Both the position numbers and the translations under genes were made by a program. A stretch of DNA of 64,000 nt from Bombyx mori. Lineage: Eukaryota; Arthropoda; Insecta; Lepidoptera; Bombycidae. Within the stretch, counting starts at the first letter, position 1, and each line of letters begins with the position of its first letter. Location: NCBI RefSeq assembly GCF_030269925.1, contig NC_085107.1:7440001-7504000 (forward strand). The letters run 5' to 3'. Below, in pieces: positions 45,281-57,605 of this stretch. The notes under the pieces were generated by a model, which was given only the letters and a program-made list of their open reading frames with translations, ran no database searches and had not been told where the DNA came from.

Positions 45281-45532
45281 TTTTAATTTGCGTAATTACT
45301 GGTGGTAGGACCTCTTCTGAGTCAGCACGAGTAGGTAGCACCAACCTGCCTAGTTCTACCGTGAAGCAGTAATGCGTTTCGGTTTGAAGGGTGGGGCAGC
45401 CGTTGTAACTATACTTGAGACCTTAGAACTTATATTTCAAGATGGGTGGCGCATTAACGTTGTAGATGTCTATGGGCTGCAGTAACCACTTAACATCAGG
45501 TGGGCTGTGAGCTCGTCCATCGATCTAAGCAA
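45281..45532 (+). mobile_element. Bm1-type SINE, 5'-truncated
   Basis: From TTTGCGTAATTACTGGTGGT to CGATCTAAGCAA; the A tail is lost. Confidence 0.87.
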
Positions 45533-45671
45533 ATCCACAAAAAATCAAAACCTAAATGTGAACACGGAATCGCTGTACACCACTATCCTACCTATTTCTA
45601 TTGACATTAAAATACGCTCAGCTTCGAAAGCTAGGCCAGTCAAGCTTTTAGTGCAATTGGGGCTTCGACAT

Positions 45672-45765
45672 CGTCCATTTCTCAAAATGAGTGGCGGCAT
45701 TCACTTTGTGATGTCTGTGAGGTTCTGTAACCGCTTGATATCGGATACGCTGTGAAGTGGTCTAC
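45672..45765 (+). mobile_element. Very old Bm1-type SINE fragment
   Basis: TCTCAAAATGAGTGGCGGCA and GATGTCTGTGAGGTTCTGTA then ACCGCTTGATATCGG follow the Bm1 tail order with about a third of bases changed. Confidence 0.5.
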
Positions 45766-46099
45766 CGAATATAAAAAGAAAATAAAAATGGTGACAGTAA
45801 GTTATCTTCGTGGAGGACGCGAGCAACGCCTGGCGTATAGCCAAGCTGCAGCCTGCTACTATATTCGAAGACGTTATTTCGATGAAACAAGGACGAATAT
45901 CATCAATATACTTATTAAAACAATAGGTTCCGATATTTGTGCATTGAAAAAAAGTATTAAAAATGAAAAGGCAATGACTAAAATAGAATATCTGTAACAG
46001 TGATTTTAGAATTTATTTCGCGAATGTCTATAAAACGGATTTCATGTAGTTTTTACATATAGACCGAAACTAATTTTGAGTAGAATAATATTGAGTTAC

Positions 46100-46480
46100 G
46101 ATGGACAGTTTTTTTTTTTGGTCAGGAGGAAATCGCCGGACTACCGCCCTCCACTGAACCGAACCTTGCATGAGACAGCCTTCATCCTAGCAATTGTTGC
46201 CCCCCTCAGAGTACGTGGGGCAGCGTGCTTCCACCGAGGTGGAAGCACGGAGGTATTCTCCGCCCGACTCGCGGGCGGTACCCTCCTGGGGTACTATCTT
46301 TTCGCAATTGGCCATTGTCATGTAGGTGTTCCTTTTTTATTAAACAGGGGTTTGGTCCCCTGTGATCTATGATACCCTCGGGACTGGAAACCCTCCAGCC
46401 ATACAACCCATCGCCGGGTGTCGAGCTTGAGATTGGGGCATTTTTGAAGAGGTTTGCATCCTCGCGGCTCCGACCAGTAA
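46100..46480. repeat. GC-rich block with hairpin, probable transposon piece
   Basis: Rises from AT-rich flanks after a T run; contains GCTTCCACCGAGGTGGAAGC, a perfect 9-bp-arm hairpin, and open but unrecognised frames on both strands. Probably an untranslated part of a LINE; family unknown. Confidence 0.4.
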
Positions 46481-46509
46481 AGGTATAAGTAGTTACAAAA
46501 ATTCAAAAA

Positions 46510-48327
46510 TTCTCATCAGTTCGAGTCAAACACAATACGATGCAACGAATCGTATATTTAAACTTCAGTCATAAAGCGATAAAGATACCCTTAAAATGGA
46601 AATAAGGAAGTAAAACGAAATACTCATTTGAACAAATTCAATTTGTTTTTGTTGCACTTCTTGATAACTTCCATCTGAACGCCGTAGTGATTGTTCGTGC
46701 TGTATTAGATTGTAATGTAATATTTTCATTCGCATATCGGTTACGATATCTTGAAGCTATATCTGTGTAGATTATCTTAGTTAAAATTGAATAATATGCA
46801 ATTTCGAAAATCGCACATCTCTGAAAATGTAAAATATTCAGGAAATGAAAAAAACTGATTATCTTCTAAAGCAGTGTAAAATTTAAAATATTAACTTTTG
46901 AGATATATTTTAGTGTTAATTAGCAATTGAAAATTACTGGAATTATTATAAAATGGGTGTAGGTAAGCCTCAAAACTACATGTATATGAAAAAACGTATT
47001 TGACAAAATATGCGACATGTGCCCTTTTCGAAATTGCATATTCAATTAAGTCTTGCAGGTAATGAAATAATATTGATTACCAAATTTTCGGTTTCTCACG
47101 ACTTGATGAGAAAATTCCAAGTTTCATTTGTAAACGTTAGTAAAACGATAAATAGTTGGATCTGAAGTTTAACTTTTCTAGTGTAGAAATAAATCAAACG
47201 TCAGTTTGTCTATGTATCTTAATTTAGTGTCAGTTCTGCGGTGGATTTGCCTTAAAACATAAATAGACAAATTTCAAATCACTACGGCTTCTACGTAAAG
47301 AGCAACGGACGTTTCAATTTAATTTTGTTTACCCTTAATATCTTGCCATTTAATATTTTCCTTCTTCAGACTTTAATATCGTACATTTCCGTTTTTTATT
47401 TTTTATAATAAGTCTTGAAGAAACTTGATAAAGGTGCACCAGGAAATTTTTCTAAAGAAATGCAGCGAGAAATTTCTCGACAAGAAGATGGATGAACGAA
47501 GCTATGCAAAATACAGACGGTTATTGGATAATAAAACCTTGCTTCTTATAAGTATACCGCTAGATTACCTTTTGATAGTTTATCAAATTAATCCAAAAAT
47601 AATATTTTTTAAAAGCCTCTTTTGGACCGAATTTCCATAAGGGACGATGCGAAGGGGTACCCTAACCGGGAAAAAACGTCCGTAACGTAAGATTTTTATT
47701 ATTTATGTATAGTCTTAGTATGATGGCTATACAGTGTCTAATGTATAGTCTACGTGATGATGGTTATTATTATTATTCATACAAATAGCTGTTTCTTTGT
47801 ATATATTATTATATATTTTTTATAAATCATTGTGAATAAAATAAAGTTGATAACTTGGTAAAGTAGTTTTTGTTTTTATTTTTATCAATAAAAAAATCAT
47901 AATAAAAAATGTATACCCGAATAATTATTTTCTTTATACCTCGAATAGAACTTAAAATTAATATTTTTATAATAAGAAACTTCGTTCCTATCCGGTGTCC
48001 CGCGACACCACACATCTTTTTTTTTTTGGTGGTTGGTCTCAGTACAATCTCCCCATCACTAAATCTCTCAATCTTAAATGCAAATACTATCCTAAATCGA
48101 TTTCAAAAGTAAGACCTTTGCAACTGCAACTTTTAATTTACAATTAGATTAAAAACTGGAGATATGAGATTGAAGTATCAATTATATATTATTTCCCTCG
48201 CCCTTTTAATTCGAGCTCATGGCCGCTTCAGCCTTATAAAGACTTGCGTTATTACGAAAGTTTATAAATATTACTTGTCAGATTTTATCATGCGAATACA
48301 TTATTTTTTTCGTGGAAGTAAGTACTT
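46510..48327. other. AT-rich stretch, no gene recognised
   Basis: One frame at 47425-47640 (71 codons, rich in Lys and Ile) has no recognisable features. AATAAA hexamers near 47836 have no gene to serve. Confidence 0.45.
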
Positions 48328-48727
48328 GGTCGTCGTCGGTGCTTAACGGATAAGATGCCCGGTGCATTCGTATTGAGTGATGCGACGGTGCTAGTGTTCA
48401 AATCCCGCAGGCGAATGACTTCCCACACGAATGACTTCCACGATCAAGGAATAACATCGTGCAATAAAAGTAAAACCCACAAAAATTATAATTTGCGTAA
48501 TAACTGTTAGTAAGACAATTTATAAGCCCGCACGGTCAGATGCTTCCACTCCGCCTATTTTTGCCGCGAATCCGTGATGCGTTCCGGTTCGAAGTTTAGG
48601 ATAGCCGTTATACTGTGGCTTTAGAGCACAAGTTTCCAAGTCGAAGGCGGCATCTACGTTGTTGATTTCTTTAGGCTCAATTCCACACTGGTTGACCCGT
48701 GAGCCTCCACGTAATAAATAAAAAAAA
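48328..48727 (+). mobile_element. Old full-length Bm1-type SINE
   Basis: Head GGTCGTCGTCGGTGCTTAAC and GTTCAAATCCCGCAGGCG are followed by a duplicated CACACGAATGACTTCC-like piece and a diverged body; tail GTAATAAATAAAAAAAA. Confidence 0.75.
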
Positions 48728-49197
48728 TAGTATAAATATATACATAACATATAGATCTATATATATGTACATAAATATAATAAATAGACTAATAGAAATC
48801 ATTTTCACATTTTCTGTCCTCTATTATTAATCGATTTCCTTTTTTTTTATTTATTAGTTATTCTCGAGTTTTATCTGATACTTTGTATGGGATTTACTTT
48901 TTTTTTATTATAACACGCACGGGACAGGTCTTTTTGGATATCAAAGTCGAGAGAGGACTAGGCTGTAATACATTTTGAGAGCAAAATATGTCACCCGAAT
49001 TACGGTACACGGCCCTACACAATTTTACTTCAGCGTTGATCATCCAATGAGCAGCGGATACTTGTGCGTACGAGTATGTTTATCATTGTTTCGATGTCAA
49101 TAAGAATACATAGGCATGTTATTTTAAAACCAACCAAAGCGTTAGAACAGAAAGAAAGATAATGAATACACTTGAAACATAGTAATTACGCCTTTTT

Positions 49198-49444
49198 GTT
49201 TTTTTTTATTGCTTAGTTGGGTGGACGAGCTCACAACCTACCTGGTGTTAAGTGGTTACTGGAGCCTATAGACATCTACAACTTAAATGCACCAACCACC
49301 TAGAGATATAAGTTCTAAGATCTCAGTATAGTTACAATGGCTGCCCCGCCCTTCAAACCGGAACGCATTACAGCTTCACGGCAGAAATAGGCAGGGCGGT
49401 GGTATATTCCCGCGCAGACTCACAAGAGGTCCTACCACCAGTAG
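49198..49444 (-). mobile_element. Bm1-type SINE, 5'-truncated
   Basis: T run, then CTTAGTTGGGTGGACGAGCT to GTCCTACCACCAGTA. Confidence 0.87.
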
Positions 49445-49724
49445 GACTATTTGAATATGCGTTAATGTCTCAAACTTTGATAAAAAAACAAGTTTAGAGG
49501 TGTTGATTAAGACAAATTGAATGAGTCGAAACTCAATGAGTTCACTAATAGCCGTTTATGAGTTCCGTTACTCGTCTTCCACTTTGTTCAGACCGGATAG
49601 ATTATTCTACAGCTTCAGCGCAGTGTCAATATAATTATTCTTAAGTGTCATTATGAAACAACACTTAAAATTTAAGTTAATATAAATCGTTAATTCACAA
49701 CTATCCACAATATAGGCACTACTA

Positions 49725-49800
49725 TTCAGCCCACTGAGTTTCTCACCAGATCTTATCAGTGGCTTGCCATTTCGATCCGAAAACGATTCCGGTTCGGAAA
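49725..49800. repeat. Repeat with CCCACTGAG hairpin, copy 3
   Basis: CAGCCCACTGAGTTTCTCAC then CAGATCTTATCAGTGGC matches copy 1 with changes in one arm. Confidence 0.6.
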
Positions 49801-50125
49801 AAAAACACTACTATTTAACCCGGTAAAAAATAATTAACCTGTTATACAATAGTGTGTATAAAATAGAAAACCTGCTTAAAATGTGAATTCTTTCACAAAC
49901 ATAATATTTTAAAACTCCATTTCATTCTTCACAAACTTCAGGGCCACGTGGCTTGGTGTAATAGGTAAACTTTCAACGACTTTTCAATACCTATGATAAC
50001 GATAAACTAGATGACATGCTGTGAGATTTCATATTTCGTTTGTTAGGACAGTGAAATATATTGATAGCCCTTGGATGAGCCCGTGCTCGCCGCGTGTTCT
50101 GTTGAAACTGGAAAGACCTTCGGCC

Positions 50126-50373
50126 TTTTTTTATTTATTGCTTAAATGGGTGGACGATTTCACAGCCCACCTGGTGTTAAGTGGTTACTGGAGCCCATAG
50201 ACATCCACAACGTAAATGCGCCACTCACCCTGAGATATAAGTTCTAAGGTCTCAGTATAGTTACAATGGCTGCCCCCACCCTTCAAACCGAAACGCATTA
50301 CTGCTTCACGGCAGAAATACTCAGGGCGCTGGTACCTACCGGTGCGGACTCACAAAAGGTCCTACCACCAGTA
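50126..50373 (-). mobile_element. Bm1-type SINE, 5'-truncated
   Basis: From the T run to GGTCCTACCACCAGT. A 142-codon frame starting in it (50266-50694) is SINE-derived and not a gene. Confidence 0.87.
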
Positions 50374-50534
50374 AAGCAAAGGCTTCAAGTACTCCTTCAT
50401 TCTAAACAAATACATAGCATGCATGTATATATCTGCTTTCTGGTTCGAGAGGTAGGACTTTCTCTTCAATATACTAGAGTTGAGACATTCAGCTTATGTA
50501 TCATGTTAGAGGAATTCGTATTTCGGTACCAGGA

Positions 50535-50830
50535 AGGCATCGTTGTCCAAAAGATGAGACGCCCAGTCTATTCGTGTCGAGCGTTACGATTATGCCGGTA
50601 TTCAAACCTTACAAACACTTATAGATGCATCAAATATTCTGATGAAATTCGTACCCAACAAATGCTCATGAGTTCAACGACGTCTAATCGCTGATGGTAG
50701 AGCGTCATAAGCGCCCGTGTGGTATGACCACTGACCTTTTCTGCAGCGAAGCAGCCGTTATACTACATAATTCATACTTAGAGCCTGTGTCTCAAGTGAC
50801 AACAGATGTACTATACTGATTTATTGAGAA
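50535..50830 (+). mobile_element. Very old Bm1-type SINE
   Basis: GGCATCGTTGTCCAAAAGATGAGACGCCC to TGTGTCTCAAGTG follows the whole Bm1 order, including a diverged B box (GGTATTCAAACC), but with heavy change. Confidence 0.55.
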
Positions 50831-51225
50831 TATGTACGCAATTGACATCTATATCATATTTGAAAGTGGCACGTTCCAGTGACCCGTCAATACCAGCCTT
50901 TTTATAAATAAATAACAAGAGAAAGAGTAGTAATAAAAACATATATTAAGAGACTTTCCGTTATGACTATGGGTTGGGTACTCAAACCTTTCGGTTTTAA
51001 AACTGAAGTGTTACAATGGTTTCTAATCATAATACAAGGAAAATTATTTGATGCTAAATTTACCCTGTTTGTCACGAAATCATAGAGGTATCACGTCATC
51101 ACTGAAGCCCATGGTCATCACAGCACGACTGAATGAGCCTCCGAAAGTAAAACAACAGTAACTATTAGGGTTGAGGATATATTTTATGCATTCACTGCGC
51201 TATTGTATTGTTAAAATATATTATG

Positions 51226-51483
51226 GTTTTTTATTTATTTTTTTATTGTTTAGATGGGTGGACGAGCTCACGGCCCACCTGGTGTTGAGTGGTTACCGGA
51301 GCCCATAGACATATATAACGTAAATGCCGCCACCCACCTTGAGATATAAGTTCTAAGATCTCAGTATAGTTACAATGGCTGCTCTACCCTTCAAACCGAA
51401 ACGCATTACTGCTTCACCGCAGAAACAGGTAGGGTGATGGTACCCACCCGCGTGGACTCACCAGAGGTCCTACCACCAGTAAT
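51226..51483 (-). mobile_element. Bm1-type SINE, 5'-truncated
   Basis: TTTAGATGGGTGGACGAGCT to TCCTACCACCAGTAA. Confidence 0.87.
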
Positions 51484-52072
51484 ACTTACTTACGAGCGAG
51501 CACCAATAAAGAAGCATCATTAAATTAGCATACCAAATGATCTTCGGGTTCGAAGTCGTTTAACATTGATAAAATATTTACCATTAAGCGAAAAGTTATT
51601 TTGCATAAGAGTGACGACGGAGCGCAGCGGAGAGGCCGTCCTTGACTCGAATGAATATTCTCGGGTACAGTAGAAATAATCAACCACAATGAATTCCGTA
51701 AATTACCTGCACTCTTGAATGAAGCCACATTGCGGTGAAAATAGAACTAGATAAAGAAGTATGTCATACAAAAGACTTCGTTGCTTATATGTATATTATA
51801 TGATTGTGCCTGCTTCGGGTAAGGCAACGTTTTTGTCATTGTTTAAGTTTTAATTTCGAATACAAAACAAAATTTTGTGTTATTGTAACTGATCTCGGTA
51901 ATTTTTTTTACTGTTGACTATTTTATGAGAAACATAATTAGACAATTGTTGTAATGTAATTGTATAATGCATGTACGTAGAATCGCACTTCTTGAGACCT
52001 GTCGATTTTATTACTTGAAAAAAGAAGAATGCGAGTAGTACAAGATATCTTGTTTTAAATTCAAATTTGAGG

Positions 52073-52212
52073 TTTTTTTGTTTTTTTTTTTATTGCTAAG
52101 TTGGATGGACGAGCTCACAGCCCACCTCGTGTTAAGTGGTTACTGGAGCCCATAGACATCTACAACGTAGATGGGCCCACCCACCCTGAGATATAAGTTC
52201 TAAGGTCTAAAG
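52073..52212 (-). mobile_element. Bm1-type SINE, tail fragment
   Basis: T run, CTAAGTTGGATGGACGAGCT, ending at AAGTTCTAAGGTCTAAAG. Confidence 0.83.
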
Positions 52213-52319
52213 TATAGTATTCCAGCTAGTAAACATAAAAATATTATTTCGTAAGCAATACGAATTCGTCAGGCATCAAATGCATCCGAGGATTTTTAAT
52301 TTAAAAAGTTTAATTCGAA

Positions 52320-52700
52320 CTAGGGCCGCTAAGGTTTGTAAGTGATAAGCGATAGCGAGAAGTTCTGAGTTTCAGTGCAGTAGAAAGCGTTTGTCGCTCA
52401 ATAAGGCTCACGGTGAGGATCTGAGCGTGGCCGCGACGAGCGGAAGGAGACGGCCGGGCCTCGGTCGATAGGCAGCTAGGCGCCTGCGCGGGCCCTTGCC
52501 GCCGGAGAGGCTGCGAGAACACGCCAGTCCGCCGGCAGCCTGACACGCGGCTGCCCGCAGCCAGCGTCCAATAGGACGCACGCGGACGCGCAAAACATGC
52601 ATAACACGAGCCGTACTCGCGGTGTGCATATTGCTGTGGTTCTCGGTCTAGCAATCGCCTGGTTGCCACATGCAGATCATGCGGCGTGAGTATTATTTTT
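52320..52700. promoter_or_regulatory. GC/CpG-rich block, possible promoter or first exon
   Basis: Sharp GC rise with many CpG in otherwise AT-rich DNA. Contains an arthropod initiator-like TTCAGTGC near 52370, a CCAAT box (GTCCAATAGG near 52567) and donor-like GTGAGG near 52415 on the + strand and GTGAGC on the minus strand. The minus strand is open for 132 codons (52310-52708), but the Arg/Pro/Ala-rich product looks like a GC artefact. Could be the start of a gene whose coding exons lie outside, or an inserted element. Confidence 0.35.
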
Positions 52701-52859
52701 CCCACCACTATTTCAATTGATCACCTTGCATGACAGTAGCCAGATCCGCGCGTGCCTCTCACGCATATCTGAAGCCTACAGCGTGCGTGTAAATCTCTCA
52801 AAGCCGCACCATCACACAGTTCGATGCGCGTCTGATTTGTTTATAGCACAACCTCGGTA

Positions 52860-55040
52860 CATATATTGTTAATAAATTCAAACAGAACGCAAATGACGCT
52901 CAAAACTTTTTGTTAATATCGAATAAACTGCTATTTGCCTCAAAAAATTTATCACAATCAGCTTATAACAAAAATATGAATGAACTGAAAGAAAAAGAAA
53001 AAAAAAAACATTTTTTTATACGAAATAATACATATAATATTGTATTCAGCTGCAAAATATACGAGACAGTATTTATCTTATAGTCCGAGCACACAAATTT
53101 TTAAAGCAAATTCTGTGAACTAACTGTCGTTGATATTATGGCACAAATCAAGGGAATAATATCGACGAAATTGAGAACGCCATAAGCTCTCCAGGGAGCA
53201 ACTTTTCGTTTTAGCGCTGATTTATCTTCGTGACATCCCTGCAAAATGGTGCTAGACTTATCTTTCAGTATTTCGTTACATTTATTAACAGGAAGATAGA
53301 AAGAGAGAGAGGTATATCTGTGATAAAAAAAATCTCGATGTATATAATGGAAGCAGCTGACGACGAAAACCGACCAAATAATCGACGAAAAGACCTTTAA
53401 CGTTTGGAGAAAGCGCTGATACCTTTGAATTACCCCGGCTAACCACAAAATCATGTTTTTTTTAAACTGAACATCCATTATTGCTATTATAAATGCTTCT
53501 AGAGAGCATTCAATACTTGTGATCTCTAGGAATTAGGTAAACAACAATTATTTTTTGAATAGTATTATTCTTTTTGAGATTTGCACCGCGACGTAATTAT
53601 GATGCGGCAATCCCGCGGCTTAACTTGTAAAAGTTTTCTTTTGGTAGACGAATTCCAAAACTCGGTTCAGCCGTAATGTCTGAAATAAACGGGTCTAGTT
53701 GCGAATTTGTCTCGCTAATTACGTCTTTAAACTTTTCATTTCGACAATGGTGACTGGTTTTCATCTTTCTTTATGTAGCCTAGATTCATGACGTCAATAA
53801 CTTTAACGTTTAGAGAGATTAACGAGGATTTGAACTTTTCGTAAACCGTTTACTGCGTACTGAATTAAATATGTTTTCATCCATCAGAAAATTGCACAAA
53901 GGATGTGACGTATAACCTTAAAAATTATATATCAATCTGTGACGGAGATAAAATAGATTACTAAAATACCTTTAATTATTAAACAACATTTCTCAAGTTG
54001 CACTATAAAATATAGTAACTGACATAATCAAATCGATGATCGATAGTAGTACAAATTTTAAAATCGGGTCAACGAAGAATTTCCTTAAAAAGTGTATGTA
54101 TCTCCTTATATGCATGGGTGCATAAAATAGGTTATCATGATTAATGTCTACTTCGATGAACTGTTTCAACCAGGAATGTCGATAATAGACAAATTGTCAT
54201 CAGATCTAAGACATAAGACTGTCTAATGACAAGGTTTTTATTCACAAAACTGTATTGGTATAACCATTTAAATGGCTATGGTCCTACCGATCATTTTGCC
54301 TGCTTTTGAGTATACCACTCCCCCTGGTGCTGCGTTTATAGTGAGTTCTGACCTTTTATTTTAGAAATGTTATCAACTTATAGATTTTTCTTGTACTTTT
54401 GCGCAGTAATCGGTTGCATGGAAGTCATAGGGCATGTTCCTGGTATGTATAGCAAATAAATTTTATTAAATATCCACGCATAAGATATCTGTCTAGAGTA
54501 ACCGTATTTTTAGCATTTTAGTTTTTATCAAGCAGATGGGTGGATAGACCATATTATTATGGTCCACCATATGGTTGTAAAATAGATTGGCGTCCGATTT
54601 ATTCTACACCTCTAGTGACGGCCATTATAAGAACATTCCAGTGGTTTTGATATAAGCATCAACGCTTTTTTGAATGACATTCTATGAGACGAGCTCTGAA
54701 GTAAATCTACAATTCTAAAGTGCTTTCTATGGTAAATACTCTATACTCAGATTAGAAACAGTTCCATCATCATAAATATCATCATAAATGTACAATCATT
54801 TTGATTGACGTCGATACCTATCGGCTGCAATGGAGCAGCGCCGTCCGAATGCCGCTGTCAGCGATCGTTTGAAATACGAGAGCAAAATGTAATTGCATTG
54901 GAGATTTTGGTTGCATTGCCTTCTGTGTTCCTCAAAACGAATTAAATAATTTATAATAGCCTCACAGAAGCAATAGTGGATACCTGTATGCTCATACGTC
55001 CCTGGTAATTTAGGAACATTTTATTCTCAGATGCGATTTT
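52860..55040. other. AT-rich stretch, no gene recognised
   Basis: A 125-codon minus frame (53101-53478) has no recognisable motif. A SINE-like trace at 54535-54580 (CAGATGGGTGGATAGACC) is too short to call. Confidence 0.45.
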
Positions 55041-55054
55041 GTGTTTTTTCTTTC

Positions 55055-55330
55055 ATGTAGGCGGACGAGTAAATTGTCCACTTGATGGTGAGTGACTACC
55101 GTCGCTCAGGGATTCAAAAGTGGGCTGCAGCAACTATATATCTGGAAGCGCACGGGGGGTAAACGCAGTTTTTCTAGGAAACTTTGTTTTGGTGGCGGGT
55201 AGTGCGATAGTAAAAACGAGATGATCGGATAATCTCAACTAATTCATCGTAGCACTCCTTATGGAACATATGGTACCAAAAACAGAGGGAATCGAAGTCC
55301 GTCCCTACGCATTTTCGAATGCCCTCTATT
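55055..55330. mobile_element. Probable LINE 3' debris
   Basis: GTAGGCGGACGAGTAAATTG, CTTGATGGTGAGTGACTACC and GTCGCTCAGGGATTC match the 30095-30160 LINE end in order; further on only weak resemblance. Confidence 0.45.
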
Positions 55331-55937
55331 TGGTATTTGCGCAGAGTTAGCTATCATTCAAGCAAGGCTTGAAAACAGCTTCGGAATTTAACTGTATTAT
55401 GATGACCACCTGAGATCAAGTGAGTTGTCAGTTGGTCTGTTTTCGATGGCTATCAAAGTTTTTAGTTTCAGCGTAGTCATATCTAACTTCATAGATAAAC
55501 ACAACCTAAAATAAATAACTGCCTTATGATCGAAAAATGGGTACATCAAACATCGAACCCATCATTATTGGATTGAAGAACTACAAAAAAAAGAATAAAA
55601 ATCTAATACACTTTGCATGCCATTAGCCGAGAGTTGTTATAATAAAGTTTTGAATCAAAATCAACACGATCGGTTGCAGCACTATGCTATCTTTTTATCT
55701 ACTACTATCTTTTTCGGCACATTGGAAATGTAAGGGTACAATAAAAAGTCAATATTACATATAAAAAAATGTGAAAATTATCGTCAAGGTTCGAACGATT
55801 GCCAACTGGTATATTCACTGTATAAATCAGTAACAGGTCATTATAGATTACGATACGATGCCAAAATCGCCTACCTAATCGCTAGAAACTTAATACAATG
55901 GTTAGGGCGAAATACGCTTCGGCGAGACCACTGATCA

Positions 55938-56064
55938 TTTGGCTACATATCAACTCAGCTGCTGATGGAGGAGATTAACCTTACCCAGAAGAATGCCGAA
56001 GATCGGGAAGTTGCAGAGGAGGAGAGATTTGCAAAGAAGCTTAAGTTGGAAAGCGGACCCTGAC
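55938..56064 (+). CDS. Charged open tail abutting the LINE break, hypothetical
   Basis: Frame after an AG (ATCAACTCAG) reads LLMEEINLTQKNAEDREVAE then EERFAKKLKLESGP and stops at TGA. The Glu/Lys-rich composition looks like a protein C-terminus, but it touches the end of the truncated LINE, so a second mobile-element piece is as likely. Upstream partner not found. Confidence 0.2.
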
Positions 56065-57500
56065 AATAGACCGGGAAAACGCTAGCCTTTCTAGCGCTTG
56101 GAGGTTACCCTCAAGCGTGGGAATGTCATTGATATAGAGAGCGTAGAGGAATGGTGCCAGGACGCTCCCCTGCGGAACTCCGGCCGTGACTGGGCGTACC
56201 GACGACATGGCGCCCTCGATCGCGACAAGGAAGGATCTTTCCTCCAGGTACGACCCCACCAGTCGCAGGTAGGCGTGCTGGAGGTCCGTGTTCTGCACAA
56301 GCTTGTAGATCAGTCTCACATGCCAGACACGGTCGAAGGCCTTCTCGATATCGAGAAAGACTGCGGCCGTGTACTGGCGCGCGTTGAACCTATCTGCCAA
56401 GTGATGCATAACGCGGATCAATTGCAGCGTTGTCGAGTGACCGCTACGAAACCCGAATTGCTCGGGTCTGAGAAGGATGTGCGGCGACACCCTTCTCAAC
56501 AGCAGCCGTTCGAACAACTTTCCCACGTGCGACAGCAACGTGATCGGACGGTAACTGGAGGGATATCTCCTGTCCTTGCCAGACTTGCAATAACCTTGGC
56601 CAAATTCCAAATTCCGGGAAGTGTCCTGTGGACAGAATGGAATTGAACAGCCGTCTCATATATGACACGACCGTTTCAGGGAAGTGGAAGAAGGCGAGGG
56701 AGGGAATACCGTCCTCGCCCGGTGCCTTGCGCCTCTTCATCCGCTTGATGATGAGACGCAATTCGCTGGGAGTGATGAAATCACCATTTCCCAACGGTGG
56801 CACCGGGGAGGAGAGTAGACTTGCTACGCTCTCTTCCACCGGCCTCAGAGGCCGCATTCCACCTCTAGCATTTCGGCCAGGATACCGGCGCGGACCTGAG
56901 CCGAGAAGCATCGGTTGCCCCTCTCGTCCATTACTGGACAAGTGGGGGCAGGCCGATTCGAGAGCTGACGACAAAGCCGGTGGAGGGATACTGAGGAGGG
57001 GTCCTTGCGGGCCTCCTCGATCCTCTCCTGCCAGGCATAGCCCCGGAAGGTGCTAATTTTTGTCGCCAGCTCCGCTTCCAGCTCATTAAGCTCGCGCTTT
57101 ATCCTGGGGCAACGAGTCGTCGCCCAGAGCCTCCTCAAGCCCCTCTTCCGGCGAATGATCGCCTTCAGATGAGCCGGGAGTCTACCTCTGGGCCCGCCGC
57201 TGGGCACAAGAGTCGTCGCCTGGTCGATCGCTCCCCTGATGTAGTCGACAAGGCAGACTGCCGCATCGTCGACCCCATCAGGGGTGTTGGGGTCCTGAAT
57301 TACGGGAAGGTCGACTAGTCGTCTCTTAAAGAGCTCCCAGTCGACCTGCGGTCGTAGGGGCGAGGTCGTAACCCGGGTGAGCCCCATTCCCAGTGTGACC
57401 AGGATAGGGAGACGGGGGGTACCCAGGTCGTACAGTGCCTCGATTGTTACGGGGCACCGTAGCCCCTTAATCAGCAGTGACGATTGGTTAAGGGATGAGG
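56041..57500 (-). pseudogene. Jockey-like LINE ORF2 fragment, frameshifted and truncated
   Basis: Minus-strand order: end of the endonuclease (about 57496), linker (DWELFKRRLVDLPV), RT start (RRKAPGEDGIPSLAF), YRPITLLSHVGKLFERLLL, EQFGFRSGHSTTLQL, VFLDIEKAFDRVWH, and AGVPQGSVLAPFLYALYIND. Frame changes occur near 56870 and 56600, and the sequence stops before the YxDD catalytic box. So it is a dead internal piece without either end. Non-LTR retrotransposon, Jockey-type by the RKAPG, GFR and GVPQGS motifs. Confidence 0.88.
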
Positions 57501-57504
57501 TTCA

Positions 57505-57604
57505 ATGTGGGTGTTGGTACTAACGCTGTGATGTGCATAGGCTCCAATAATAATTTAGCAAATGAACCATGAGCTCGAGGACCGATGTCAGCAGCAATAA
57601 AAGA
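57505..57604 (+). mobile_element. Very old Bm1-type SINE tail
   Basis: TGTGGGTGTTGGTACTAACG, GTGCATAGGCTCCAATAATA and CATGAGCTCGAGGACC then GCAATAAAA follow the Bm1 tail order. Confidence 0.5.
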
Positions 57605-57605
57605 C

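Noticed and set aside
50266..50694. 142-codon plus-strand gene
   Set aside because: Starts inside a Bm1 copy and runs into another decayed Bm1; repeat-derived.
52310..52708. 132-codon minus-strand protein
   Set aside because: Composition follows the CpG-rich block; kept only as a possible promoter or non-coding exon.
53101..53478. 125-codon minus-strand gene
   Set aside because: No domain, signal peptide or splice support in AT-rich DNA.
56098..57056. Plus-strand ORFs of 182 and 142 codons
   Set aside because: Shadows of the minus-strand Jockey-like reverse transcriptase.
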